Source: Acinetobacter baumannii
Lineage (GTDB): Bacteria; Pseudomonadota; Gammaproteobacteria; Pseudomonadales; Moraxellaceae
Direction of reading: 5' to 3'
DNA length: 64,000 bases
Assembly (NCBI RefSeq): GCF_009759685.1
Contig: NZ_CP046654.1
Coordinates: 2,294,001 to 2,358,000 of the forward strand
Shown here: in pieces, positions 1 through 8,592 of the stretch
How positions within the stretch are numbered: position 1 is the first letter of the stretch
Layout: each line of letters starts with the position of its first letter
Program-made: the position numbers and the translations under genes
Notes under the pieces: model-generated
Seen by the model: the letters and a program-made list of their open reading frames with translations, nothing else
Told to the model about the DNA's origin: nothing
Database searches by the model: none

Positions 1-483
1 CTGACCACTCGCACCAGAAAAAGTGTCGGGTACTGCGCGGTTATTGGTGCTTTTAAGCAACAGCGAATCTTGCAACTGGCGGCCTAATTTAATTTCGCCT
101 TTATCGCCCAGTTTTGCTTTGATGTAGAGCTGACCTAAAGTCGCAAAGTTTTGGTCAAGCTTGCCGTTATTTTCGACTTCTAAAAGCTGAGCGCTCGGCT
201 TGCCAGAGTCAAATAACTTGGTGACTGCATAGAGTGAGCCATCTACTCCAAGCCAGTCCCACAAGTAAGGTGACTGATAATTTAACTCAAGTCCTAACGC
301 ACTTTGTTCATATTCACTCGACGAAGGCGAAGGGTTGGCAAGCGTGGGGTGGGCAGTGCCTTCATCGTTCCAGTAACGGGTGTTAAGTTTTAATTCTAAC
401 TTGCCAAATTCTTGAGGAAGCTCTGCATATGCATTGCTCACGCTGCTTAAACCAATACAGCCCCATAGCAAATATTTATTCAT
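1..483 (-). CDS. OprD-family outer membrane porin, partial (N-terminal 161 codons)
   Basis: The frame is open from an ATG at 483-481 to the window edge, so the C-terminal part of the barrel is missing. The product begins MNKYLLWGCIGLSSVSNAYA, a short signal peptide with an A-Y-A cleavage context. Mature sequence follows with alternating polar and hydrophobic stretches ending in aromatic residues, plus an ELKLNTRYWNDEG segment and an IKLGRQ...D segment typical of OprD/OprE-type substrate-specific porins of pseudomonads and Acinetobacter. OprD family members are 18-strand channels for small acids, amino acids and aromatics, usually about 400-450 residues. The gene lies downstream of a same-strand MFS transporter and a DapA-like enzyme, so it probably supplies outer-membrane entry for their substrate. 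Family assignment is good; substrate unknown. Confidence 0.8.
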   Translation of the reverse strand, partial: MNKYLLWGCIGLSSVSNAYAELPQEFGKLELKLNTRYWNDEGTAHPTLANPSPSSSEYEQSALGLELNYQSPYLWDWLGVDGSLYAVTKLFDSGKPSAQLLEVENNGKLDQNFATLGQLYIKAKLGDKGEIKLGRQLQDSLLLKSTNNRAVPDTFSGASGQ

Positions 484-516
484 TTTAAATTCCTTTTTTA
501 AGCATGAATAAGCCCT

Positions 517-540
517 TTGCCTAACGCTGAGGTTAGGCAA
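517..540. terminator. Hairpin between MFS and OprD genes
   Basis: TTGCCTAAC (517-525) and GTTAGGCAA (532-540) form a perfect 9-bp stem with a 6-nt loop, just past the MFS stop codon. The T-run (TTTTT at 543-547) lies on the plus-strand side, so as a terminator for the minus-strand genes it is imperfect. It may instead reduce readthrough or protect the RNA 3' end. Confidence 0.45.
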
Positions 541-561
541 GCTTTTTATGAAATGGATGAA

Positions 562-1947
562 TTAAGGAGAGAGTTTTTCGAGCACTTGGCCTTTGGTTTC
601 AATGGCAAACAAGAAGGTCACAAGGCCACCAATGAGCGCCACAACAGCCAACACACTAAACACATATTGAATGCCGTAACCACCAACAACCAGACCCACC
701 ATAACAGGCCCAATTGCAGAACCGGCACGGAGCCAAGCGGTACTAAAACCAATGCCCATCGCACGTAGGCGAGTAGGGTAAAGTTCGGCAGCGTAAAGGT
801 ATAAAGAGAATGAAATAGTTTGCAAAATGGCATAGCTCAGCGTTGCTAAAATCACAACTTGCATGGCCGATTTTGCGCCTAAAATCGAAAGGCTCATGAG
901 TGGAATAATTGCCAAGAAAAACGCTGCACTGTACCAAGGACGGCGGCCGACTTTATCAATCATTAACGCACAGATAATAGAGGCAATCACACCCACGCCC
1001 GACGTAATCCAGCCATAACCTAAACTGGTTTGCAGCGATAGACCAAAGTGTTGTTTGTAGAGAGATGGCAGCCAAGTCACCATGGCATTGTTCACCATAT
1101 ACACGCAAAACCACATGCCCCACAGGGTAAAGGTACGTTTGCGGTAAATGCCACGGAACAGTTCGCGCCAGTCGGTTTTTGCCAAGCCTTGCGGGTTAAT
1201 TTCTTTAACCACAGGTTCAGCCAAAGTTTTACCGCTTTTAATGGCACCGTCTTCAAAGCTTTTAACCACTTGATCGGCTTCTTTAAAACGACCTTTTGAA
1301 GCAAGCCAACGTGGTGACTCAGGCAAGAAAAACCGTAAAGGAATGACCAGTAAAGAGGGAACGAGACCCACAATAAACATGACTTTCCAGCCGTAAATTG
1401 GCATCAGGAAAAATGCCGCCATGCCAGCAAACATAAGACCGAGTGGGAATAAAACTTCATAGAGCAAGAAAAACTTACCGCGCTTTTCTGCACCAATAAA
1501 CTCATTAATATAAGCACTTGCAACAGGCACTTCACCACCTGTGCCAACACCTTGTAAGAAACGGAAAATTAACAGCGACATTCCGCTCCAAGCAAACAGA
1601 CAAGAAATGTCCATTGCCACAAACAGTAAAATAGTAAAAGACAGCACTTTTAAACGACCGACTTTTTCGGCAAGAGAACCAAAAAAGATCGCACCGACCA
1701 GTTGCCCGACATAGCCCGCAGCAATGATCGCACCGACATAGGCAGGCGTCAGGTGCCATTCGGTTATGAGTTGAGGTAAAGCAAAGGCAATCGCAAGAAC
1801 AGTATAAGCGTCAAAAAAGGTCGCGATACCGATGGTAATTCGCATAAATTGCAATCGTCCAGTGACGGGTAGCCGTTCGAGCCTTGCAATAATTTCCGCA
1901 TTTTTTTGATGATGACTAATTTGTTCTACATCCGCTAGATTTGTCAT
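562..1947 (-). CDS. MFS transporter (sugar/aromatic-acid:H+ symporter-like)
   Basis: A 461-residue product with about 12 hydrophobic segments, the usual size for an MFS symporter. The loop between TM2 and TM3 reads GSLAEKVGRLKV, matching the MFS signature A motif, and FFLPESPRWLASKGR after TM6 matches the PESPRWL signature of the sugar porter/metabolite symporter branch. The start is placed at the ATG at 1947, not the in-frame codon 18 bases upstream, because AAGGAG lies 7 bases before it. Upstream is a DapA-family gene and downstream an OprD porin on the same strand. A strong terminator lies between the DapA gene and this one, so it may have its own promoter in the 1948-2082 gap. Inferred role: proton-coupled inner-membrane uptake of the same compound admitted by the porin. 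Confidence 0.85.
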   Translation of the reverse strand: MTNLADVEQISHHQKNAEIIARLERLPVTGRLQFMRITIGIATFFDAYTVLAIAFALPQLITEWHLTPAYVGAIIAAGYVGQLVGAIFFGSLAEKVGRLKVLSFTILLFVAMDISCLFAWSGMSLLIFRFLQGVGTGGEVPVASAYINEFIGAEKRGKFFLLYEVLFPLGLMFAGMAAFFLMPIYGWKVMFIVGLVPSLLVIPLRFFLPESPRWLASKGRFKEADQVVKSFEDGAIKSGKTLAEPVVKEINPQGLAKTDWRELFRGIYRKRTFTLWGMWFCVYMVNNAMVTWLPSLYKQHFGLSLQTSLGYGWITSGVGVIASIICALMIDKVGRRPWYSAAFFLAIIPLMSLSILGAKSAMQVVILATLSYAILQTISFSLYLYAAELYPTRLRAMGIGFSTAWLRAGSAIGPVMVGLVVGGYGIQYVFSVLAVVALIGGLVTFLFAIETKGQVLEKLSP

Positions 1948-2082
1948 CTTATATCTCCTTATCACTACATTCCTCGTAGTTTTGTTGTTCTATTTCGCAC
2001 TACCTGTTCACCACAGTTTGCATGCTTTTTATTATTGTTTTTAAGAGACATGCCCGATGTTTGGCCTCAGGCAGCGTACAGG

Positions 2083-2109
2083 AAAAAAAGGCTAGCGTAT
2101 ATGCTAGCC
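2083..2109 (-). terminator. Rho-independent terminator after the DapA-like gene
   Basis: Read on the minus strand, GGCTAGC (2109-2103), a 6-nt loop and GCTAGCC (2096-2090) form a perfect 7-bp GC-rich stem followed by seven T residues. It starts 10 bases after the stop codon of the DapA-family gene. Confidence 0.85.
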
Positions 2110-2119
2110 CGAATGGAAT

Positions 2120-3064
2120 TTAAGCAACGGCTTGGGTTAAATCGACCTTGCCAATTCCGGCTTGACGCATTGCATCATGAATTTCTTGCTCAGCACCATC
2201 TGCAAGTGGAAGCAGAGGTGAACGCACAGTGGCATGGTCCAAAATTCCGCGAGCAACCAGTGCATGTTTCAGCGCGACCGTACCTTCCATGTGTGAACCA
2301 CGGTGATAGACATTGCGAGTTACTGGTAATAATTGGTCGTGAATAGCACGTGCTTTTGCATAATCTTTGGCTTTACCTGCTTTAATCATTTCAATTAACA
2401 ATTCAGGGGCAATGTTGCCGTAGCCAACCAAAGCGCCGTCTACATCAAACATGGTGTGAAGCAAATATTCATCGTGGCACGTCAACACCTGTAAGTCTGG
2501 ACGTTCACGGCGAATAATTGGAATTTCGACATCCCAGCGGCGCATGTTACGCACACCATTTTTCATGGCAAACACGCCTGGCTGTGCAGAAATATCGAGT
2601 AGAGTGTCTAGGTCATAAGTGGCCTTCGTTGCATCTGGATATTGGAATAAAATAGATGGCAAACCACTTTCTTCATAAATTGCTTTATAGCGATCTTGCG
2701 GTGCACCTTTTTGATAGCCAAAACGCAACCAGCCATGTGAAGGGTAAATTAAACCTGCCGAAGCACCTGCGCTGACTGCACGTTTTGCTTCTTCTGCTGC
2801 AACCGAAGTACCTTCGAGTGTAATCCCAGCGATTACCGGAATTTTGTCATCTACCGATTTAACAAAGCTTTCGATGACCTGCATTTGTTCTTTTTGCGAC
2901 AAGAATGTTCCTTCACCTGCATGCCCAAGAACAACCAAGCCTTTCACACCATCAATACTGCCTAACCATGAACCTAAACGTTGAATTGCATTATGGTCTA
3001 CTTGTCCGTCACGGGTAAAAGGAGTCACAGGTGCTGGGGTTAATCCACGTAAATCTAAACTCAT
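2120..3064 (-). CDS. DapA/N-acetylneuraminate-lyase family aldolase or dehydratase
   Basis: A 314-residue class I aldolase-fold enzyme of the dihydrodipicolinate synthase superfamily. The N-terminus has LTPAPVTPF. LGHAGEGTFLS near residue 48 corresponds to the family G-x-x-G-E substrate-binding loop. The catalytic Tyr is in LFQYPD and the Schiff-base Lys in VFAMKNG. These enzymes make or break C-C bonds to pyruvate, or dehydrate sugar acids, through a Lys imine. True DapA is a housekeeping enzyme; linkage here to MFS, OprD and a divergent LysR regulator argues for a catabolic paralogue, for instance a 2-oxo-acid aldolase or a 5-dehydro-4-deoxyglucarate dehydratase-like enzyme. I cannot choose between these from sequence. 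Superfamily call is firm; substrate is open. Confidence 0.85.
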   Translation of the reverse strand: MSLDLRGLTPAPVTPFTRDGQVDHNAIQRLGSWLGSIDGVKGLVVLGHAGEGTFLSQKEQMQVIESFVKSVDDKIPVIAGITLEGTSVAAEEAKRAVSAGASAGLIYPSHGWLRFGYQKGAPQDRYKAIYEESGLPSILFQYPDATKATYDLDTLLDISAQPGVFAMKNGVRNMRRWDVEIPIIRRERPDLQVLTCHDEYLLHTMFDVDGALVGYGNIAPELLIEMIKAGKAKDYAKARAIHDQLLPVTRNVYHRGSHMEGTVALKHALVARGILDHATVRSPLLPLADGAEQEIHDAMRQAGIGKVDLTQAVA

Positions 3065-3190
3065 AATCGTACTTCCTATACAGTGTAATTAAATATTCTC
3101 TGGTTCTTAATCTGACTTAAATCGTGTTGTAGAGAACATGATTGGAGTATAGAAATAGGTGAGCTATGTAGGAATTACCAATTCTTGAAT

Positions 3191-3213
3191 TTCAGTTATA
3201 CTGAAAATGTATA
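3191..3213. promoter_or_regulatory. Overlapping dyads in the LysR divergent promoter
   Basis: The intergenic region contains TTCAGT-TAT-ACTGAA (3191-3205), a perfect dyad, overlapping TATAC-N7-GTATA (3197-3213), which fits the classical LysR T-N11-A box with ATAC/GTAT arms. It sits 38 bases before the LysR start and about 130 bases before the DapA-like start, the usual geometry for an autoregulating divergent LysR regulator. Confidence 0.5.
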
Positions 3214-3251
3214 GCTCAAAATGCTGCCTATTTACGATTTAGGAAGAATCG

Positions 3252-4142
3252 ATGAATTATGAATTATGGAAAATATTTTTAGACGCGGTGGAACTCGGTA
3301 GTTTAAGCAAAGTCGCCATGCTGCATAACACCAACCAACCGCAAATCAGTCGGCAAATGAACGAGCTTGAAGCGCAATGTGGCGGACGTTTGTTTAACCG
3401 AACTGGCCGCGGCGTCGAGCTGACCGATTTAGGCCAACATTTACTTCCTAAAATTCGTTCATGGCTGAACGTGACCGATCAACTCAATAATGAAATTTTG
3501 CACTCGACCGATACCCCAATTGGTACGGTGCGCATAGCTAGTTTGCCGTCTACTGCACATCCGTTGTTATCGACTTTATATAAAGTGCTTCAAGAGAAAT
3601 ATCCCTTAATTAAACTGTCGGTGCGTGAGGGGCAAGGGGTACATTTAGAAAAATGGCTCGAAGATGGCAGCGTCGATTTAGCTATTCTTTATCGCTTTAA
3701 CCCAACGCCTAAACAGGGCGATGTTTACCTTACCCAAGCCGATACCTATTTGGTCGGCTGCGAAGGAGATGCACTCACTCAGGCCAGTGAAGTCGACTTT
3801 AAAGCAATCAATCAGTTGCCGCTGGTCACCTTTTGCAGGCCAAGTAACTGGCGCAATTTTTTAGACCACATGGCCTATGAAAATGGGGTAGAACTAAACA
3901 TTGTGTTTGAAGCCGACTCGATTAGTTTGCAAACCCATTTGGTTTCCGAGTCTCGCATGTATACCATGCTGGGGCCGCAAGCTTTAAAAAAAGCCAGCCA
4001 ATACACCTCAATTCAAGCTGCAAAAATTATTAATCCCGCGCTCAAGCGTTATATTTCTTTGTCTATTTCTAAAAATGGCTATTTAACGCCTGCATGTAAG
4101 GCGGTGATGGAAGAAATTAGAAATCTTGCTGATTTGCTTTAA
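3252..4142 (+). CDS. LysR-family transcriptional regulator
   Basis: A 296-residue protein of usual LTTR length. Residues 1-60 form the winged helix-turn-helix: SLSKVAMLHNTNQPQISRQMNELE is spread over residues 17-40 (scaffold and recognition helices), followed by GGRLFNRTGRGVELTDLG, a typical LTTR wing. The remaining ~200 residues form the periplasmic-binding-like effector domain, including IGTVRIASLPS at its start. It is transcribed divergently from the DapA-like/MFS/OprD genes over a 187-bp gap containing overlapping dyads. Inferred role: activator of that set, with its substrate or an intermediate as co-inducer. SD-like AGGAAG lies 5 bases before the ATG. Confidence 0.88.
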   Translation: MNYELWKIFLDAVELGSLSKVAMLHNTNQPQISRQMNELEAQCGGRLFNRTGRGVELTDLGQHLLPKIRSWLNVTDQLNNEILHSTDTPIGTVRIASLPSTAHPLLSTLYKVLQEKYPLIKLSVREGQGVHLEKWLEDGSVDLAILYRFNPTPKQGDVYLTQADTYLVGCEGDALTQASEVDFKAINQLPLVTFCRPSNWRNFLDHMAYENGVELNIVFEADSISLQTHLVSESRMYTMLGPQALKKASQYTSIQAAKIINPALKRYISLSISKNGYLTPACKAVMEEIRNLADLL

Positions 4143-4156
4143 AAAAACTTGTAACT

Positions 4157-4432
4157 TTATGACTGGCACTGTTGCATTGTTCGAAGCATGGTTTTTACAA
4201 AATCACGCGGCACTTCTGGGCTTTGTAGACTTAACTTTCCAAGCTTATGCATGAATTTTGGAGAATATTGGCGCTCTAAACGGTGATAAATACACAGACA
4301 GGTCGCGCGACTATGTCCAGCGGCTACGCATTTTAAGTAAAAGTCACGGTGTGCATTACTTTTATAGCCGGCAGAGGCAATCGATACAAATAACAATCCA
4401 CCCAAAAAAACTGAAAAATTATAAAGAGACAT
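4157..4432 (-). CDS. Small exported Cys-containing hypothetical protein
   Basis: A 91-residue protein starting MSLYNFSVFLGGLLFVSIASA, a clear Sec signal peptide with an A-S-A cleavage site, leaving a mature part of about 70 residues. That part is basic and has four Cys (YLKC, ATCLC and the terminal MQQCQ), with a spacing that would allow two disulfides in the periplasm. The start at 4432 is preferred over an upstream in-frame TTG because AGAAGGA lies 3-9 bases ahead of it. It converges tail to tail with the LysR gene with 14 bases between the stops and no clear terminator. I do not recognise the family; a periplasmic or surface role is inference from the signal peptide only. Confidence 0.6.
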   Translation of the reverse strand: MSLYNFSVFLGGLLFVSIASAGYKSNAHRDFYLKCVAAGHSRATCLCIYHRLERQYSPKFMHKLGKLSLQSPEVPRDFVKTMLRTMQQCQS

Positions 4433-4845
4433 ATTCCTTCTCGTCGTTGTTGTTTTCTTTATCAATCACTCAGCACAACAGCCGTTTGTGCAAAATATTG
4501 GCGAAACTTGCGGCTTCATCATAGTTAGAACGGTTTTAGAGGTCAAATTGATTTGGTGATAAAATGACTAACTAATTTTTGGAGATAAGTTTCAGAATTT
4601 AATAATTATTTTTAAATAAAAATTTAAGATTATTTTTATTTTTAATTAAAATCAATAAATATTATGAAATTACATTTATTCAATTAAGCAAAAGCTTATT
4701 TTAAGATAACTTTTTAATACAAAAATATTATTATATTTAATTGTTTGATTTTAATTAAATTTATTGAAATTCAACATGTTTCTTTGTTTGAGCTTATTGT
4801 ATCTGTTTGTTAACATAATTAAGTCAATTCGTGGTTAAAATAACA
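4433..4845. other. A+T-rich non-coding region before vgrG
   Basis: About 410 bases with no supported gene. From about 4570 onward it is almost entirely A and T, with many TTTAA and TTTAATT runs, markedly different from the coding DNA around it. This resembles H-NS-silenced upstream regions of T6SS accessory modules. It must hold the promoter of the vgrG operon, but I cannot pick one -10/-35 pair with confidence. Confidence 0.4.
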
Positions 4846-7482
4846 ATGTTGAATAATATTTTTGATTTCTTAGACAAGATTGGTTTTGCTTCACAAAAAC
4901 GGGCTCTACATATTTATTTTACTAATCCTGAAATAAATAATCAGGTTTTTTTACAACGTATTGATGGCTTTCATTCTATAAATGAAGGGCTTTCTGCTGA
5001 GCTTATTTGCTTATCAATAAACCCTTATATTTCTTTAAAACAATTTATTGGATCCCAAGTTGCCGTAGAACAAGTAACAGATTCAGGTAAATTATTTAGA
5101 ACTACAGGAATTATCACAGGGGCGAGTCAAGGGCAAAGTGATGGCGCACTTTGTTTATATAAACTGACTATGCAAGATGCGACAAGTTTATGGTACAAAC
5201 GACGTAATAGTCGGGTGTTTATGAATAAAAGTGCAGTAGAAATTATTGAGATTATTTTTAAAGAATGGCAAAACAAAAGTTCGTTATTTGCCGCAAGTTT
5301 ACAACTAGATAGCAGTGGCTTAACTAAGAATTATGATATTCGACCTTTTTCTATGCAGTCGAATGAAAGTGATTATGCGTATTTAACCCGTCTCATGCGG
5401 GAAGAGGGTATCAACTGGTTAATTGATGAATCAGAGTCTATGGTCTTGAGTAATAGCCAGACGATTGAGCCTCAAAAACTACGCCTTATTGATCATAATA
5501 ATGAATATAAAGTCTTAGAGCGTCGAGCTATTCGCTATCATAGAAGCGATGCAACTGAACAAAATGACAGTATTACCAGTTTTATTGCACAAAGACAGCT
5601 GCAGCCCACGGCAATCCATCTTCAACGTTGGCAAGCAGATAACTTAAGTCAAGAAGATGCAAGTGGTAGTGTTTTAAGCGCACATCAGCATAGTTCACAA
5701 CGTGATAATGAAAGTTTAAGTCTTGAACAGGCATGGACAATTGCACCTGCTTGGATTACGGACTTAAACGGAGAAGATCAGGCAACCACTTCAAGCAATA
5801 GTCAGATTGAAAAACTAAATAAACAATTAAATCAATATCAAGCTTTGCAGGCAAAGTATTTTATTGCTCGAAGCAGCGTACGAGATGCTCAAGTTGGTTA
5901 TTGGTTCAAGTTAAATGAACATCCTGAACTTGAAAGAAATCATGAAAGTTCTGATAAAGAGTTTTTGATTTTAAGTAAGCGGTTTTATAACCAGAACAAT
6001 TTACCAAAAGATATACGTGATCAAGTTGAACAACTATTAAGTTTGAGCCATTGGCAAGTCAGCCATGATCGAGCGCAAGAACGTCAAGCCAATGAACTCA
6101 TGGTTGTACGCCGCTATATCGATATTGTTCCAGAGTTTGACCCATTAATACATCGTCCCTCGGCTCATGTGCAACGGGCCAAAGTAGTGGGTTTAGATGG
6201 AGAAGAAATTCATGTAGATGAATGGGGGCGTATCAAGGTTCGTTTTTTATTCACCCGTACCGATGACCATCAACATGATGGAGGTGCAGGAAGCAATGAC
6301 AATGATACTGACTCGGCTTGGGTAGATGTATTAACGCCATGGGCAGGGGAAGGATACGGTGCACGCTTTTTGCCACGAGTGGGTGAAATCGTTGTAATTG
6401 ACTTTTTTGATGGAAATATTGATCGTCCATTTGTTACAGGGCGAGTCCATGAAGGGCAACGGTCGCCTACCAAATTTGATATTAAAGGCCAGCTACCGGA
6501 TACCAAAAAGTTAAGTGGTATTCGTACTAAAGAAGTAAGTGGGTCTGGTTTTAACCAACTTCGGTTTGATGATACGACTGGGCAAATTAGTACTCAGCTC
6601 CATAGTAGCCATGGGGCAAGTCAATTAAATTTAGGTAACTTAAGTTATCCTAAAGACAGCGCGACAAGCGAAGGCTGGGGAGAAGGCTTTGAACTCAGAA
6701 CTGATCAATGGGGAGCCGTACGCGCAGGTGACGGTTTACTGATTTCAACATATAAACAAAAAAATGCAGCTCATGATGCGCTTAATTTAGAGCAGACAAT
6801 TGCTGATTTAAAAACACATAAAGAATGGAATACAGTTCTAGAAGATAATGTAAAAGAACATAAAGTCATGGCACTAGATGCTTTAGCAACATTAACAAAA
6901 AGTATTGAGGCTTTAGAGGCAGCAGGTAAAGAGACAGAAGTACAAACGTTAAAAGAAGCGATTATTATTCTAACGAGTCCAGCAGATATTACCTTAAACT
7001 CATCTAAAAATATTTTTCTTCAAAGCCAGTCAAATACCCATATTTCAGCTAAAGAAAATATTAATTTAATGAGTGATCAAAATACGGTTTTAGCAAGTCA
7101 AAAGAAATTAAGTCTTTTTTCTTATGAAGACTTTATGCAAATTATTAGTGCCAAAGGAAAGTTAGAAATACAAACTCATGAAAAATCAATTGAAATGATT
7201 GCAAATGAGGTTGTTAAGATTTTGTCTGTTAAATCCAATATTGAACTTACTTCACCAGAAGAAATTACTTTAACTGCTAAAGAATCCCAAATCAAAATCA
7301 ATGGAAGTGGTGTATTTATTACCACTAATGGAAAATTTGAGGTTAAAGCAGGGCAGCATGTCTTTTTGAGTGGTGCAAAGGCTGACTTACCAAAACTAAC
7401 GTGGTCATTTAAAGAGAAAACTGCGAGTTGTATGAAGAACGCGAGTGAATCACATGAAGCCTTCGTTGGCTTTGAGGGATAG
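4846..7482 (+). CDS. vgrG: Type VI secretion spike protein VgrG
   Basis: An 878-residue VgrG. Residues ~1-450 are the gp27-like base with ESDYAYLTRLMREEGINW, a VgrG hallmark. An OB-fold gp5-like segment follows, with VVGLDGEEIHVDEWGRIKVRF, DSAWVDVLTPWAG and VIDFFDGNIDRP elements given here in pieces. A beta-helical C-terminus resembling DUF2345 runs from about residue 640, with repeated NI.L.S-type strands (ITLNSSKNIFL, INLMSDQNTV). VgrG trimers cap the Hcp tube and carry effectors. No extra enzymatic domain is seen, so toxicity probably resides in the downstream gene. ATG 4846 is preferred over GTG 4831, although neither has a good SD. The next gene starts 2 bases after the stop. Residues ~655-715 include a likely helical insertion (LEQTIADLKTHKEW). 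Confidence 0.95.
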   Translation: MLNNIFDFLDKIGFASQKRALHIYFTNPEINNQVFLQRIDGFHSINEGLSAELICLSINPYISLKQFIGSQVAVEQVTDSGKLFRTTGIITGASQGQSDGALCLYKLTMQDATSLWYKRRNSRVFMNKSAVEIIEIIFKEWQNKSSLFAASLQLDSSGLTKNYDIRPFSMQSNESDYAYLTRLMREEGINWLIDESESMVLSNSQTIEPQKLRLIDHNNEYKVLERRAIRYHRSDATEQNDSITSFIAQRQLQPTAIHLQRWQADNLSQEDASGSVLSAHQHSSQRDNESLSLEQAWTIAPAWITDLNGEDQATTSSNSQIEKLNKQLNQYQALQAKYFIARSSVRDAQVGYWFKLNEHPELERNHESSDKEFLILSKRFYNQNNLPKDIRDQVEQLLSLSHWQVSHDRAQERQANELMVVRRYIDIVPEFDPLIHRPSAHVQRAKVVGLDGEEIHVDEWGRIKVRFLFTRTDDHQHDGGAGSNDNDTDSAWVDVLTPWAGEGYGARFLPRVGEIVVIDFFDGNIDRPFVTGRVHEGQRSPTKFDIKGQLPDTKKLSGIRTKEVSGSGFNQLRFDDTTGQISTQLHSSHGASQLNLGNLSYPKDSATSEGWGEGFELRTDQWGAVRAGDGLLISTYKQKNAAHDALNLEQTIADLKTHKEWNTVLEDNVKEHKVMALDALATLTKSIEALEAAGKETEVQTLKEAIIILTSPADITLNSSKNIFLQSQSNTHISAKENINLMSDQNTVLASQKKLSLFSYEDFMQIISAKGKLEIQTHEKSIEMIANEVVKILSVKSNIELTSPEEITLTAKESQIKINGSGVFITTNGKFEVKAGQHVFLSGAKADLPKLTWSFKEKTASCMKNASESHEAFVGFEG

Positions 7483-7484
7483 TC

Positions 7485-8387
7485 ATGGAAATTTTTACTC
7501 AATCGGCAGATTTTTTGGAAAATATATTTGCACCTACAGAAGAGATTGATGAAAGCTTTTATTATTTTTTAATCGATAGTAGTTCTTTTTCAGGTGTGGA
7601 TAGCTTTTGTAAGGATTTTCCATTTGATGGTGGGCAGAAAATAAACCTCTACTTAGATTTTTCTGAAAATTTACAAGAAAATGGAGCACTACTTTATTCT
7701 TTTACTCACGAAGAATGTATTAAAAATATTGAGCTAATTAAAAACATTAGAGACCAAGGTGGGCTAAATTTCTTCAATTCTTATTTTGAAATTGAACAAA
7801 TTAAAGAACATCTTGAAGAACTTATGGAAATTAAGCAACCTAATGGGAAAAGTGCTTTATTTCGATTTCAAGACAGTTTTGCTTTTCATGCAACGGTAAG
7901 TGTATTAAATGAATTGAAATGGAGAAAAATATTATCCTTTAAAATTAACTATTGGATTTGGCAAAATATTGATAATACTTTTCATCGTTTAGATAATTTT
8001 CCAACCAATCGCTCTATTCTTACTACATTAAGTTTTTCAGAAGATGAGTTTAAAGACATCAATATTAATCTTAAGCCAATGCGATTAATGCCTCTATTAA
8101 AAGAATATGATGAAAATTTAAAAGATTTACCTTTTTATCAGCTCTATGAAATAGCAATAAACTTGCTTAAAGAGGCTAAAAAACAACAGTTAATCAGTTT
8201 TGAAGATGAAATTTTATTTAGTACTTTATATCACAAATTTGGCGAGTTCCTTCTTGCCGAAGGGCCTTTTAAAAAAGCTTTAAACAAAACTCAAATGACA
8301 GCAATGAGTTTTCAAAAAACGACAGATGAAATTGATTTAGAAGAGCTGGACGATTGGTATAAGAGATATCAAGAAGTTCAAGTCTAA
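7485..8387 (+). CDS. DUF4123-like T6SS effector adaptor (Tap/TEC)
   Basis: A 300-residue cytosolic protein with no signal peptide, tightly coupled to vgrG (2-base gap). The N-terminal ~140 residues fit the DUF4123 pattern: YYFLIDSSSFSG at the start, a LLYSFTHEE strand, a GLNFFNSYFEIEQIKEHLEELM segment spread over residues ~86-107, and KSALFRFQDSFAF with the conserved R-F-x-D. The C-terminal half is helical and charged, as in adaptors that grip their cognate effector. DUF4123 proteins load a specific effector onto VgrG and are not secreted themselves. The gene's place between VgrG and a DUF2235 lipase makes that lipase the probable client. The assignment rests on length, position and the N-terminal pattern; divergence is high. 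Confidence 0.75.
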   Translation: MEIFTQSADFLENIFAPTEEIDESFYYFLIDSSSFSGVDSFCKDFPFDGGQKINLYLDFSENLQENGALLYSFTHEECIKNIELIKNIRDQGGLNFFNSYFEIEQIKEHLEELMEIKQPNGKSALFRFQDSFAFHATVSVLNELKWRKILSFKINYWIWQNIDNTFHRLDNFPTNRSILTTLSFSEDEFKDININLKPMRLMPLLKEYDENLKDLPFYQLYEIAINLLKEAKKQQLISFEDEILFSTLYHKFGEFLLAEGPFKKALNKTQMTAMSFQKTTDEIDLEELDDWYKRYQEVQV

Positions 8388-8412
8388 ATATATTTATTAC
8401 AGAGATAATACA

Positions 8413-8568
8413 TTGATAAACCCTCTAAAAATATTATTTTGTACAGTAACATTACCCTTGAGGGTTGCATGTCAAGCTGAAAAAGCTAAGAAAATTACTT
8501 TAAGCTCTCCAACAATATGGAGCAATATCCCTGAAAAGGAATCAGTTCGAATAGAGTGCCCAGATTAA
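8413..8568 (+). pseudogene. Deletion relic of a second DUF3304-like lipoprotein gene
   Basis: A 51-codon frame begins with TTG and ends TAA. It reads LINPLKILFC..LPLRVACQA at the front and SPTIWSNIPEKESVRIECPD at the back. Both ends align with the intact lipoprotein downstream: its LLPLMVACQA lipobox region and its C-terminal SPTMWRTISENQAARMQFPD. The central ~110 residues are absent. It therefore looks like a diverged tandem copy that lost its middle in frame. No SD is seen. A very short lipoprotein cannot be excluded, since lipobox, Cys and stop are all intact, but relic is the simpler reading. Confidence 0.7.
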
Positions 8569-8592
8569 ATACGATGAAATTGGAATGAAATC

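Noticed and set aside
4570..4800. A+T-rich region as replication origin or phage attachment site
   Set aside because: No DnaA boxes, iterons or flanking direct repeats were seen; an A+T-rich promoter region is the simpler explanation.
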